Source: Apostichopus leukothele (lineage: Eukaryota > Echinodermata > Holothuroidea > Aspidochirotida > Stichopodidae). Taken from it: DNA of 27,387 nt. Location: positions 1 through 27,387 of the forward strand of contig JAAAKB020000017.1 of the NCBI GenBank assembly GCA_010014835.2, read 5' to 3'. Each line of letters starts with the position of its first letter. Positions within the stretch are counted from its first letter, which is position 1. This document shows positions 1 to 12,500 of the stretch, piece after piece. Made by a program: the position numbers and the translations under genes. The notes beneath the pieces were generated by a model. That model did not search any database. It saw only the letters and a program-made list of their open reading frames with translations, and was not told the DNA's origin.

Positions 1-284
1 ATTACTTTGGCAACAAAAGTTTGTGTGCATAAATTGCTGTTGTTGTATTAGGGCTTTGTTAGAAATTTCCCTATGAACAGCAGCAAGGAACCATGAAATG
101 TTTTCATTCTGGTTGTTATGTAATGTTAGTACCCACTCCTGTTAACAAGCTGCCAAAATCAATGCCTATAATATACATTTTTTCCCCCCTCTACAGATGG
201 CAAGTAACAATTTGGGGTTGTCACTCTGGTGCATTTCTGAAACTTGTATTGACCCGTGCTTGAATTTTCCTTTTGTTCTTTCAG
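1..284 (+). other. 3' end of an incoming PPP6R intron
   Basis: This is AT-rich sequence without coding potential, ending in a pyrimidine-rich acceptor (TTTTCCTTTTGTTCTTTCAG) immediately before the first recognised exon. Its 5' end lies outside the window. Confidence 0.85.
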
Positions 285-536
285 CCCATTTTTGAAAAAC
301 TTTGGAAATTCCTTGACAATAAGCCACCTTTGAATCCACTTCTAGCCAGTTTCTTCAGTAAAACAGTGGGTTCCCTCTTAGCCAGAAGGCCGGAGCTGGT
401 GATAGAGTACATAAAGGGTCAAGAGGATTGTCTGGGCATCTTCTTCAAACATTTAGAAACGTCAGCAATTATGGACCTCATATTGAGGCTGATAACTTGT
501 ATCGATTCCCAAGAGCTCAGGACTCCATTTCTAGAG
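285..536 (+). CDS. PPP6R3: PPP6R exon A (SAPS domain, first exon in window)
   Basis: The exon has 84 codons, phase 0 in and phase 0 out. The acceptor is the pyrimidine-rich TTGTTCTTTCAG ending at 284, and the donor GTAAGT starts at 537. The translation begins [12 protein letters not shown] and contains [11 protein letters not shown], then [16 protein letters not shown], two of the most conserved stretches of SAPS proteins. The exon ends at Leu-Glu. Upstream coding sequence must exist outside the window, since family members carry about 100 residues before this point. The helical repeat-like composition fits the all-helical SAPS fold. Confidence 0.95.
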
Positions 537-3500
537 GTAAGTCATCGACAGGTAACAACCACGGCACAAAGTATCCCGTAGAAAGTGTGACGACCAGTCT
601 CGACTGAATTTGTCCCCCTCTCCCTCCATCAGACAACATCGAAGGAGGTACCACGTGCATGAAAGTGTTTCAATTCTGTTCTGTCTATACATGAACACTG
701 ACTGTAACTAGGACATTATTCAGAGTGACTCGATGCGGTGGTGAGAACTTGAAAAATGGTTTACCAGAGGCAAACAGATAATTGAGAGACTGAAGGAAAA
801 AGATCTTCATCTTCATGAAAAGCTCCATTGTCAATAATCATGTTACATTAGAAAAGCCCTGTATAATAGGTTTTGTACTTTGACAAATAATCTGACATGC
901 CAGGAAGAGTGACATCATCAATGCAGACACTTGAAAGTGTTGTTAGTTGTCTTCTTGTGTTTGCTTCCTTCTTTGTTTGTTTGTTTGTTTGTATGTTTTT
1001 TTTCTCATTTTTAAATATGATATGGATGTGTTTTCATCTCACAGTGGTTGAATGAGAAGAAGTTCATCCATAGACTGGTAGATCTAATAGACCCAGAACA
1101 GAGCGAGGAGGTCCATAGTAACGCAGCCCAGAGCCTATGCGACATTATCAGACTCACAAGGGAACACATGTCACAGTTACAGGAATGTGCTGAAAATGAT
1201 CCTCTTCTTACTACGATAGAAATGTAAGTCTTGCATCTGTACGATATACAGAGATAGAAAGAGACAAAGGAAAGAGCTTATTAACTAGAAATCACCCGTG
1301 TAGTAAAAGGGTGTCTTTAGTTTGCACTCTACAGCTCCCAAGTATTGAAAGTGGGGGTCACAACCCTCTTCAGGGTCGCCAACAAAATAGAAATAAAAAT
1401 GGAATAGTTTTGAACTTCAAAATTGCAAAATATTTGCCATTTTGCAACTAAACACCCTTAATCGTTCTTTTTTTCATATTTCTCAAAGGGGAGGGGATAC
1501 CCTCCACCTCAGAGACCCCTTCCCCAGGTCACAACATCCGACACTTGAGGGGGTGCCAAATTGATGAAGGTAAACTGGGGTCACCAAGCAAAATGAATAG
1601 TTTGAAAAATAGGGCTATAAGCTGACAGATTTAGAGAAAAACATGAATCTGAAAAATCAGAAATTTTCAACTTTGCAAAATGGCAAGGAAATTATTGAGT
1701 AGAAAAGGATACTTTTTCAGGAAAAGTAAAATGTCTTGTAATTTGTGTTGAAACAGCATTTTTTTCCCCAAGATTTCAAAAAAGCACCTAGGCAATTTTC
1801 AAATCTTTTGAGAGTGCAGGAAGGAATGGTTTGCAATGTAAGGTGAAACTCGTACAACTCGTACAACAATGGCAAAACGGGGACCGAATTTGTGAGATCG
1901 TTCATGAAACTGAACATCAATTTCTAGCAATTTAACGTCACGGTGCTGTCAGTTAATTCCATCCTTGATACTGGCCAGTGGGTCTCAGTAAAATAAGTCA
2001 AAGGTCACATGCTTCATCGCTTTTGTTATCATTTTCTCTTCTTTGTCTCTCTTCCAGGCAAGAAACAGTTTACGAACTTCTTGAACACATGTTTCGTGGA
2101 AAGCGAGCAGAGTCTGCTCTGGTCAACGGAGTCGCTATTTTATTATCTCTTTTAGAATTTAAAAAACAAAGGTAAACACATGCTGAAGCATTAGCCCGCC
2201 TGAGTCTCTCAAGTTGGTGTTTTTGTACATCCAATGCTTCAACACGAATAATGGTCGATTGCTTCCATTGACATGAATATTCATAAAGTAATGTTTCAAA
2301 AGAAAAGAGTGTATGGCTTTAAAGTTTTGTTTATATTTTTTATGATTATATAATCTCTTGCTACATTGTCAGAGACTGCTTTTACTATTATGATGTGACA
2401 GGAACAAAACCCTCATCTGAAGAGCATTTCTTTTAAGTATAACACTCACAGTCAAATTGGACAACTTCAGTTGCAAATCATGGTTGGCCAAAACTTTGTC
2501 GACGAAATTCTTCCTGCCATTTTTGAAACTTGACAAGGTTCTATAAATGTTTGTCCTTTGTAAGATCAGCATAATCAAAATCTTTTTAACTGAAATAATT
2601 TTCATTTTTACCAAAATAAAAATAAAAAAGCCATGAAATTTAACAGTAATCCTTCTTTGTTTGTTGTGTTCCACCACATAGCATTATATTCATTTTGTGA
2701 GATTTATTTAATACCTTGAATTTTCTGAGTTTCTCCTCTAAATCGCTTACCCTCTTGTAACTATGAGAACAACGGTATAAGTGTCAAACTGAACGACAAG
2801 TCTGTTTGTTATTGGTGAAGGATTATTAAAGTAACAAGTTGGGCAGTTTTGTTAATCTCATTGTGTCCATGACAAGGAGGTAAACAGATGATAGATCAAA
2901 GTCCTACTTGTAAAACAATCTCTTTCATTATAATACTGTATACGCCTTCACTGTAATAAAAGTTTGATGAAAGGTTGTTCTGATATGCCTTCTATGTGTA
3001 ATATTGATCTAATATGCTACCCTTGATAAAAGGTTGTTCTGACGTGCCTGCCATGTTATCTGGTATGCCTCCTAAGTTGTAACATGCTGAATCTGATGTA
3101 AAAGTACATTAATATAGAAGGATTGTTCTGGTATGGTTTCTTAATAGTCAGGATGCTATACAGAAGCATTGATCTAATATGCTTCCCAAGGTTGTAGAAG
3201 GATTGAGATGATATGCCTTCCAACTATGGTTGATCTGGTATGCTTTCTTTGTAGTTGGATGCCTTATAGGATTAGTCAGATATGCTTCCCTTGTTAGAAG
3301 ATTGATCCGATATTCCTTCCTCCTGGTAAGATTGATCTGGTATGTTTTCTGTGTGGCAGGCTTGATCTGATCAGTTACATAATAGGAGGATCCATCTGGT
3401 GTGCTTCCCATTTTGCAGGGTTTGATTTGATATGCTTCGCTTGTTAAAGGATTGATCCGATATGCTTCTGGTATGCTTTCTGTGTAGAATGATTGATCTG

Positions 3501-6500
3501 ATTAGTTACCCAAATGGGAGGATCCATCTGGTATGCTTCCCATATTGCAGGGTTTGATTAGATATGACTTCCCTTGGCTGTTATTATTGCCTAATTGTGT
3601 GTGGATGTTGTTTGTAACTTGTAGTGAATTACTACTACCAGTTAAAAAACGGAACAATTTATGCATTGAAAATATTTATATAATATGCGTATAATTTCAG
3701 CTTAGATAAACAAATACATCATCAGTATCTGAACTAAATTTATGAGTAAATTATGAATTGAAAGTCTCTAAATGCTTGTAAAATATCCTGTTATAAATAG
3801 TACAGCTCTTTCATGTATCTTTAAGGTATGAGTGATTTTAGTGAGTTTGGTGGATCTTTTGGAAATCTTTTCACTGGCAATATGATCATTTCCTTCTGAT
3901 TGTAATCAAACCAGCCGTCCAGTTTACACAGATTTTGTATAAGTTCACCTGGGTTTCATAATGGGTGCTAAATTCAAGGATTGATGTGAAAACTAACTTT
4001 GTTCTTTAATTAACTCTCACTATCTGTCTCTCTCTCAAAAAACAAAAAAACATGCTAAATACTTTCCCTGACACATACACCAAGCCTTTTATCGACCTTG
4101 TTAACCATACTGTATCCTTCATGTGTGCCAGTGCACTTTCCGATTTTGCTCTCTGCACCACTTCTAATTCTTCAACCTTTGCTTTCACAGTGATACCTTT
4201 TTGTTTCCCAGCCCTGAGGGTCAGGAACAGATGACACCTCTAGATGCCGAGAGGTTAGCCAAGGGGATCAGTGGAACCCTCAAAGCCATAGTCCCTAAGC
4301 TTTCTGAACTTCACCAGTTACTTCAGGAACCTCCAAGGGTCAGTACTCTATTTCCGTTTTTTACGTTCTCTGTTCCGTAGGAGGCAACGTCTTGTTTCTG
4401 GCCGGACGTTTTTTTGCTTTATTTTAGCTAAGTATGCTACATGTCACCTATTGGCGGTCACTTGTAATTTTGCATTTTAATTTGACTACCTTAACATGGG
4501 AGTAATCAAGGTCAAAGTTCAGTTTAGTTGCCATAGAGATGTTAGACATAAATTTAACCATCAAAACTGTTGCAATATGTGTTCCTATTAATTCAGATGA
4601 GTTAAATGATGTGACAAACTTTGCTCCAACTTTTCCTCTTCTCGTCTTTCTTTCTTTAGCTTGAATCCATGGTAACCACAGTAGGCAAACTGGAGCCACC
4701 GTTTGGCTTCGTACGGCTTCAAGTCTGTAAGCTGATATCATCCCTTCTCTTAACTAATAATCCAGCTATAAATTCAGAATTAGCCAAATTAGGCACTATA
4801 AAGACAATATGGGTGAGTCATCCTTTCTCCTTCCTTTGTTTAATCGCAAGTTGAAAAATGGAATATTCCACCTAATCTATATGTATTGATCATTGGATAA
4901 AATGAGTGTCAACCAGCCTTTCAACAAGACGGAGGTTGGCTGAACTTCACCCACCCCCCTCCCAACCCCACTTTACCCCAATTTTGAAAATCATTTGTAC
5001 CAAGAAATTTGCAGGTCATTACTATGACAATAAAAATTCAGCCTCTGTTTGTTTGCTCTGTGGCTGGGCTACATTAATAATTGATGTTTATTCGGGAGAG
5101 TAACAGCCATTTTGAAAAAGATCTTGTGAAAAAGATGCCTCCAGACAATCAGTGTAAAGAATGGCTTTAATAGATGGGCATGCATCTTCTTTGCTTTCTT
5201 TCTTGTTTAAATGATTTGTTGAACTTACTATAACTAATTTTTATTTACTTTTCTGGGACAAAGATTTTGCCATTTAGATTGACAGGGAACAGCCTTGTTT
5301 GCAAACTATATATTGATTTGACCCCTTTTGTTGTTTTCATTCCTCACATGAAATGATTGATAACTATGATAAAGATTTTTTTTTGTTATTATGAGATTAT
5401 ATTTATGTTTTCTAATTTCTTGTCTTTCACAATTCTTTGTAGGAATTATTTTTCAATTACATGTGGAACAACTTCCTCCATTTAGAGGTGGAGAAGTCTT
5501 TAGCAACAATACTCACTAACAGTGCTGCCGAAACAGAAGAAGAAGGCAAACTGCAGCACCCATTGCTTGTTCATGTACGTATCATTAGTCACCCCTCCTC
5601 CCTTCAAATGCTCAGCAATTTTTGGACCCAAGTTTGAGCTGGTTAATAAGTTTGGACGAAATTTTCTTGGACACTTTTTTTGATTAATGACCCATCAAGC
5701 CATCCTCAAACATCCATCCATGAGTGTACAGCCTACCTACCGCACACTGCCCGGCTGTTCACGACGCAACCTAAAATCTGGCAGAATCTTGTTCATCGTA
5801 GTTTTAAAGTGCACGCACACTGTGTGGCCGTCCATGATTTTCCATTTCCAACGGTGGAGTTGAGTAGGGCTGGGATCAGTCGGGCAGTATGCGGGCAGGC
5901 TTTAGAGTTAGAGAATAAGGTAACTCATCATCTCATCATCGAGGAAAAATGCTTCCAATGTCAGTGTGAAATACTTCTTAAGAGCATTGTGGTCAAGTGA
6001 TTAAGGCAGTGGACTTGTGGACTAAGGTTTGCAGGTTTGAGTCCTGGCCAGATCATAACGTTGTGTCCTTGGGCAAGGCACTTAATCTCCGTTGCCTCTC
6101 TCTTCACCCAGGTGTATAAATGGGCACTTGCGAGGTAGAGTGTAAATATAGTTGAGTGAGCCTGTTTGTGGCTGCACCCTATGGGAAGTCCCCCATGGGA
6201 CATGTAGATGTGGTTCACTGTAGTGCCCCAGGAGGGATTGTTTGAATTGTGCACACTTTTGTGTGAGTGTGTGATTAGTTACCAGTGACCAGGGATTAGT
6301 GTCGTAAAGTCGTGTCAGGGGGTCTTTGCCTAGAACAAGACTGTAAACCTTTAACTTTAACTGTTGTAGAAGGGTTAAACATGAGTCTCCATTATTGTAT
6401 AGCTTGGTAGCATACTGAAGGTATGATATCCCCCGATTACAATTCATATGCTCTACCAACTGAGCAGTCTAGTCTTTAGTTGTTGTTGGCGATCCCTGCA

Positions 6501-9500
6501 TATCCATATCTTTACTGGGCTTGTCATTCAAGAAACCATAGTACTGTACACACACAGTGCACCCACAGAGTACAGTTTGTCAGTACTACCCAGTAAGCAT
6601 TAGCGTAGGGATTTCAAGATATATTCAGCATTTTTTCTTTATGAATTTGTGTATGAATATACACACACACACATATTACTAAATTTCTACCCAATTATTG
6701 GTGTGCTCTCTGCAAAGTTATTGATAATTGTCCAATCAGTTTCTGTTGTTTTATTTACATATATGTATATGAAAGTGTAATATTAGGGATCCAAATATGA
6801 TTGAATGTAAGGTTGGATACTGTCAATGCTGAGTTTTGTCTCTTAGCATTGTTTCTAACTCTGAATAGATATATAATAGTAGCTATTGTGCAAGCTACCA
6901 CAGAAGAGTGTAGCATAGCATTCAGACGAATGTCTTTGTGTGTGTGTGTGTGTGTGTGTTTGTTAACAGTGCATTTCACTTTCTCTCTCTCTGTCTGCAG
7001 CTTTTCACTGAATGCAAGCTTGTACAGAGGATTGTTGATATGTGGGAAGCTAACGATTCCAGCCAGCAACAAGGAGGCAAACGCTACGGGTACATGGGCC
7101 ACCTAACTAGGATAGCTAACTGCCTGACACATGAATCGGAGAAAGGCTGTAATAGTGAACAAATCAAGTCATTAATGGAAGGTTAGACAATCCCTTTTAC
7201 CTACCCCCCTTCCCCCATCACATCTAGTATCTTTCCAATCCCAGAGTCATCCTATCTCAGCGACCCCTCAGGAGCAATGACTACTGCGGGATTTTAAATG
7301 TATCTCCGAACCTTGGTAGCTATCTGCCTGACACATGAATTGGAGAAAGGCTGTTACAGTAACCAAATCATTAATGAAAGGTGAAAAGTATGTTGCTTAA
7401 ATCCCTCCTCCTCCATCACTTGTTAGTATATCTGTAAGTTTTATACCAATTCTACTGAGTTCTAAATTCATTTTAGTAAAAAATTAATAACAATAAATCC
7501 AATTAATTCTTCTGAGCCGTTAATCCATTAATCCAAATGAGATTGCATTTTGACCAAAACGTAAAATAAAGCCCCTTCCATGTGACTTAATATCAAACAT
7601 TTACCCAAATTAATGCCAAAAAAGCTTCATTTTACTACTTTCATGAGAATTTCCTGACCTCATTTACTCGCTCTGTTTATTTTGGTAGAATATGTGCCTC
7701 AAGAATACCGTGACAAGTGGGCAAACTTCGTAACCGGATCTCTCGCAGCGATGAATAAGAGAAATATAGTTGATATGGTTTGTATTCATAATTGTATTTT
7801 CCGCTTTTCTATATTAAAACGATCTATATTAAAATGATTGGGATTGTAGCAGTTACAGGAGCACTAATACCAATAGCACCTCCTCCTCGATAGTCACTCA
7901 TTTCTGTGAATATCAGATACTTTAACCTTCAAGGGGTATTCTGCTGGCAGGAATCGTAAAACTTACCCTAAAGAGAAACATATTTCCACATTTCTGTGTC
8001 GAAAAAGGCGATCTCAGTATCTTGTCACAAGCTTGAGGTATGGATGATTGAATGTAACCTTTTTTTGACGGGCTAAACCTCCCTTACTTCCAGGATGTGG
8101 ATTATGGAAGGTGGCCTGTGATGTCATAATAACAAATGTTTTGTCCAAAAGCTTTACTGTCTTTTTAACAATCTACTTGTTGTGATCTGTGATACACTTG
8201 GAATGTTTGCTTTTAGTCATCAAACGTTAGTTTCATTTACACCGAAACTAGTCATAGAAATATAATTTTTTTCCTCTGTGGATAAAAGATTAATTTATTA
8301 TTAAGTATAATAAATTATAAAAAACCACCATTTCCAACAGTTCACTGAAAGAAATTTGCGAGTAAAAAAAAGCCTCAATTTATAATTTCTCTTGCATCAC
8401 ATCGTTAAGGTTGGCACCAACGCTTTCCACTCGTCGAGCGACGACGAAGACGCAGACTTTGGCGACATCGATTTCGGTAAAGATACAGCTTTGCAACAGG
8501 TACGTTCCCTTCCGTTACTCCTCATTCAATCTCTTTGTGAGGGAAAGCGAAATGAGAATGGCGTCTTTGAAGCCTTCCAAGAATCGATTCTGTTTCAGAA
8601 TTGGAAATCACTTCCGAAGTGGTTTCTCGCCAGTTGATACTCCACTTAGACTTTGCTCGATATCGAGATCGTGGAATAATTCTTGCAAACGACAGAACAG
8701 TCACATTGTGCACATGGTTTATTAGTTTTACCCAGAACTCAGTTTTCACTGCTCAGTGGTAGTGGGGGGGGGGGGGAGGGTTTGGATGGGTCTTTTTGTA
8801 TCTCCATCTTGGACATGATGATGTGTTTCTTGCTTGACTTCCTAAACCTCTTACTGAATATTATCATTGAATGAAACGATACATATAAGTCTTGGCATTA
8901 GTGGGCAACTGTGGCAACTTACAAAGTCATGTGATTCTGCTGTAGTCAACTAACAAATTGCTAATTGCTCAATCCTTTCTTATTTCAATGTGATCTAAAT
9001 AAAGTCAAAATAGGTTGATGTTTTAGTCAACTAGATCCAAGCTGTTAATTTACATGGGCGGATTCACATCTTCAGTTTCTTGCTCAGTAGTCAAAGCGAC
9101 AGACAGAGAAACGGACACATTTCATTTGTGGTCATGCCTGTTCCACTTGTCCTTGTTGGGCGGTGTCGTTGACCGCAAGGGCACATTGAAACTGCATAAT
9201 ATATACGGCGAATGTAGTTACAATAATAGCTCCCATGGCAGATGCAAAAGTTTTCATCTCAGGGGTGAAGAAACTGTAGAAAATACTGTCATGTGGAGCC
9301 ATGAGTGTTGGAATGAATTGTATGAGAAAGAGTATTACTGTGAATTGCAAAGCACATCCCTCAACAATGCTGATATTGTTAACAGCTTCCAAAGTGGTTA
9401 TATCAAAGTGTATTGGGAGCATAGTTTCTATGTTAGAGTGGTCCTATCTTGTTTTGATTGCTGGTGGTGGTACCAACATCCCCCTTCATTTTTATTGAAA

Positions 9501-12500
9501 ATGGGAGACACAAATTTTTTTTTGATAAAATCGTAAATGACATAAAAAGAGACTAGCGAGTCCATCGGTCTTGGTCTCATTTTTATAGACTTAACAGGGA
9601 AGTGCTTCTAACGGGTGATATGAAAGCAGATAGAATATGAGATGAGTAGTGTGAATGACCTAGATGTTATGCTAAATAAGAAAGTGAAAGCAAGGTCATT
9701 AAAAGGTCACTTGATAGTGTGGAAACAATGGAAAACCTCGCAAAAATAGATTCTAATCTGGTTAATAAGTCGCACAATTGTCCGGCTTGCTAGTAGCTAT
9801 TGTGAAACAATGAAATATAAAACTCAATTAAAAAGATGCTCTTTGCCATTGTTATACCACTTGCAAGGGGAATTCCCTGGAGTGGAGTTGCCTTCTTTTA
9901 ACCATGAGCGGTGTCGTTGACCCCAAGGGCACATTTATCGGGAAGTGCCAGCAGTCCAATTTTATTGGCCATTTTTGTTTTGATAAGCTAACGAAAGTTC
10001 TTGTGTTTTCAGAAAGATGACAAAGCAAGAGAAAATCAAGAAAGTCTTTTGTTTAATTAGGGATTCGTTAGTTGTCACATATTGCTTCAAAGAAAACATT
10101 CTTTAAAAGGTTTTAAGCATAAACTAAAGAACAAAACAAAAGCAACAAAAAACAAAAGGCAATTGTTCCCTGCATCTTTACAAAGAGGCATTTTTTCGCA
10201 TCCATGTTTTATGGAGATGGATGCCAAAAGTATGCCAGGCCTGTATCTATGTTTTAAAACCGTCGGCTTGTCGCACCAAATCGACAGGCCTTTTCTGATT
10301 ATCAGATGCAACAAATGACGTCCCATTTTATTGACCAGTTCGGATTCACCGAGGACGAGTTCACAGAGCAAGATCAAGGCGTCAAGTGAGTAGCTTGCTC
10401 TTATCTCTCTCTTTTATCTTCTTTCCGTCTTCCTTTTCATCGTCTTCATTAATTATTCGTGAGACATAATTTATTCGTTGGCTATTATACATCTGTGGCT
10501 CTGTGTTTTCATGCTTTTATTCTGTCTTCATATCGTATCATGTACACATCACTTTGACCTATTAAAAGGAATTCCTTATTGCTCGCAACAATATAATCAG
10601 TGAGAGGAGGTTGAACCGTGCCATTTCTTTCTTCCTCCCCCCCCCCCCAAATAATTTTCACTGGAATGATTTTCATACATGCTGGGTGCTATAACAGGTG
10701 ACTGTTGCAACACCACTGAAACAATGAACATGTTATGCTCCCTGTCTCCCACTCCACCTAACCTGTGTAAGGGTCCCTGATAGTCATACCCTCAAATATG
10801 TACATATAAGTCCCATCCTGTACTCAGTTTCAAGTCAGTGTCAGAGTTTATCTACTTTTGTCACATCTCTGTGTAGTGTAAGAAACATATTTCTCATACA
10901 TTTTCAACATTTTTGGAAAGCATTGTCATATAGTTTACAAGTGGTGCCACATCTAGAGGAGATCTTTGTGTCATTGTCAAATGTTTCATGCCATTACATC
11001 AGACGTCTTGGTTGTGTTAAGGTTGAGATAAAGTTGATAGAACAGAGTTGGGAAAGATGCCTTAATAGGAAAAGGAGGTGGGGATTGGAGGGGGTGGGGG
11101 GTTGGGTTTAGGTTCACATTTAACCTGTTCTGAGTTGCTTCTAGAGACAGATCCTGTTACAATGAAAACAGTTCCATGGTAGTCATGACTTTCTTGCAGG
11201 ATAAGAAAATAAACTAGTAGTATAAATAAATACACAAAGTAGTAATCCAATATGTATCTAGGTCGAGCCTAATTTGCATATGCAACTCTGGGCAGAACCA
11301 ATTATTTGCCAAGAAAATGTTGAAAAAGCTTATCTGCCCACTGAGTACAGCATTCTGCACTAAAAGGGGCAAAAAACCACTTAGTTGGGTTAAAATTGAA
11401 TTATCTTCACTAGTTATTTCAAAGTGAAACATAAGTATAGTGGTAAAGGTTTTGTGGTAGGTGTTAGTTGCAGCAAAGTAACAACAAACAGATGCAGTAT
11501 ACTCTTTTTGAGGATGACGTTTATTTTCTTTGTCGCTTTTGTCCAGACAAATGATCATTGTGTTGGTCTCGTTGATTCTACTGGCATTTTTGTTTGGAGT
11601 AGTTTGCCTATCTTTTGACTCCTAAAACTTCAACATAATCGACATATGGACTTAATTAATTGTGTTAGACATTCTACCCACATCAGTCCATTTTCTTCAA
11701 CTGTTTCCCAACAATCCATCGAGTTTGGTCGGTGTCATCTTGTCACACTGTAAATGTCACTGTGTGACTAAGCTTTGATCACAAGCTCATTGTTCAAACT
11801 GGCCAGAGCCTTGTGGGTTTCTCATTCACCAAAGATAAATCAAATAGCAGCTACTCTTGTTTTCCGACAAAGCAATTGTTTCCAGCCACTGAAACGTCCT
11901 TGAACACAGATCATTTTTTTTCTGCCTCTAATTTGCTGCAATTGTTGCAGAGATGTTAGAAACCTTTGGGGAAGGTCTCTCATATTTCCAAAGTAACATC
12001 AAATACTTTCCTTAGGATTACAACACTTTCATATCCGATGCGGAAAGAAAGAAGGGATGAGGGAGGGAGTGTTGGCAGACTACTCTACACATGTGAGATT
12101 CAGAGAAGATGTTGTTATTGTTACTAATGTCATAAGAGGGTACCACTAGCGAATTGTACCCCTCAAGTGAAGAGGGTTTACAGGAAGGTTTCAGCAAAAA
12201 AAAAACACTTCACAAGGTGTTCATGTAAACATGCATCAGCTTGCCATATTATCTTGAATCTAGGAAACAAAAGTATTTGGAAATTGTGTTTTTCTGTAAG
12301 TGGATGCTTTAACTTGATATGATAGAAAAAGCTGTGATTTTACAGGGCTGATTTTTGGTTACTTGCCTGTGGGCAGGCATCAGGCAATTAATCGATATAT
12401 GTGTGTGTATGTATGTATGTAGGTTTGTCTATATAACTGTGTCTATGTGATGCTTATAAGCACAATACCTCAAGAAGGGTAGTAGTGTCACACTTTGTAC

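Larger units (their letters stand above)
537..2057 (+). other. PPP6R introns A-B and B-C, noncoding
   Basis: Two introns flank exon 1045-1223. The first (537-1044) carries a (TTTG)n run at 972-991. The second (1224-2057) contains an internally similar, probably repeat-derived block (about 1318-1700) with recurring GGGGTCAC and TTTGCAAAATGGCAA-like words. I see no gene in either. Confidence 0.6.
5575..7000 (+). other. PPP6R intron F-G (1.4 kb)
   Basis: This intron holds the GC-richer open block near 5785, the SINE at 5985 and the TG microsatellite at 6937. The open frames on the minus strand across 5961-6459 are SINE sequence read backwards and not genes. Confidence 0.75.
8500..10287 (+). other. 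PPP6R intron I-J (1.8 kb)
   Basis: This intron contains a G13 run at 8764-8776, two copies of a 28-base motif (9160 and 9908), and overlapping open frames on both strands at 9054-9536. The plus frame is 160 codons. The minus frame (9132-9422) has hydrophobic stretches such as [11 protein letters not shown] recognise no protein in either. The rest is AT-rich and unremarkable. Confidence 0.6.

Noticed and set aside
1318-1700. Possible transposon fragment in intron B-C
   Set aside because: Only loosely similar internal words were found, with no terminal repeats, coding remnant or second copy in the window.
2962-3580. CRISPR-like array
   Set aside because: The DNA is animal, the units are degenerate and contiguous, and there are no unique spacers of constant length.
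6082-6459. Minus-strand open frame of 125 codons
   Set aside because: It is the reverse strand of the SINE at 5985-6368.
7320-7380. Mutually exclusive alternative exon to 7001-7181
   Set aside because: Its length is congruent with the parent exon modulo 3, but from the adjacent acceptor the frame reads a TGA after three codons, and the conserved half of the exon is absent.
9054-9536. Longest open frame of the window (160 codons, plus) and the overlapping minus frame 9132-9422
   Set aside because: No recognisable domain, inside a PPP6R intron, no splice or start context. The minus frame is hydrophobic but is closed by a TAG shortly upstream. Kept only as a repeat-related observation.
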